A stretch of 64,000 nt of DNA from Domibacillus sp. PGB-M46 (GTDB taxonomy: Bacteria; Bacillota; Bacilli; Bacillales; Domibacillaceae): assembly GCF_022668875.1 (NCBI RefSeq), contig NZ_JAKGCR010000002.1, positions 339,843-403,842 on the forward strand. Reading direction: 5' to 3'. A model generated the notes under the pieces. The model did not search any database, was not told where the DNA came from, and saw only the letters and a program-made list of their open reading frames with translations. This document shows positions 64,000-64,000 of this stretch, in pieces (position 1 is the first letter of the stretch; each line of letters opens with the position of its first letter). The position numbers and the translations under genes are program-made.

Positions 64000-64000
64000 A

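Overview
The window is ordinary chromosome of an endospore-forming Firmicute of the family Bacillaceae. Nearly every gene has an obvious Bacillus subtilis counterpart, and many come from the B. subtilis 'yhb-yhc-yhf-yhg-yha-yhj' part of the map (addB, comK/yhzC, lcfB, yhfI/yhfH, hemE/hemH with yhgD/yhgE and hmoB, ecsAB/hit/yhaH/hpr/prsA/yhaM, yhcT/yhcU, yhbH/prkA, queG/trmL). Shine-Dalgarno sequences are strong (GGAGG types), GTG and TTG starts are common, and rho-independent terminators follow most transcription units. Spore genes (alpha/beta SASP with a sigma-G promoter, SpoVR, PrkA, YhbH) and comK support the placement. The genus cannot be fixed from this sequence alone. No insertion sequence, prophage, CRISPR array or rRNA operon is visible.

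Layout. 1-6.7 kb: start of addB, a VTT membrane protein, comK divergent from yhzC, azlCD, an acyl-CoA ligase, yhfI and the zinc-ribbon mini-protein yhfH. 6.7-10.2 kb: a four-gene operon (lipoprotein, response regulator, histidine kinase, FixH-like lipoprotein) behind an OmpR/PhoP-type direct-repeat promoter. 10.2-16.7 kb: yhgE and its TetR repressor gene yhgD with two palindromic operators, hemEH (without hemY), hmoB, a PAP2 phosphatase. 16.7-26.3 kb: ecsAB, hit, yhaH, hpr, prsA, yhaM, yhaR, yheB, a CstR-like persulfide sensor and a SASP gene. 26.3-36.8 kb: fumC, a micropeptide behind a near-perfect sigma-B promoter, then the branched-chain amino acid block ilvD / T-box / ilvB-ilvN-ilvC-leuB-leuC-leuD, which lacks leuA. 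37-46.4 kb: class A PBP, tatA, a DAACS symporter, a degenerate arsenate-reductase-like protein, ecsC, a TrkA-C protein, spoVR, pgcA. 46.5-52.8 kb: bdbC plus a thioredoxin-like partner, yhcU/yhcT, DUF47-pit phosphate transport, a nitroreductase, a purine permease. 52.8-58.8 kb: wrbA, yhbH, prkA, trmL, queG. 58.9-64 kb: thiC under a TPP riboswitch, a DIP1984-like protein, a metallophosphatase, an unknown duplicated membrane protein, and a tRNA cluster (Leu-CAA, Cys-GCA, Gly-GCC) on the minus strand.

The points I consider most unusual are: a structured, roughly 115-150 bp intergenic element present twice, always between a minus-strand gene and a hairpin, with one copy bracketed by a perfect 22-bp hairpin duplication; an ArsC-fold protein that has lost every catalytic residue; a 21-bp palindromic terminator that also encodes matching C-termini of two convergent genes; a hpr start that may use AUU; and two likely sigma-B units. 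All function calls rest on reading the translations and recalling family members; no database search was run.
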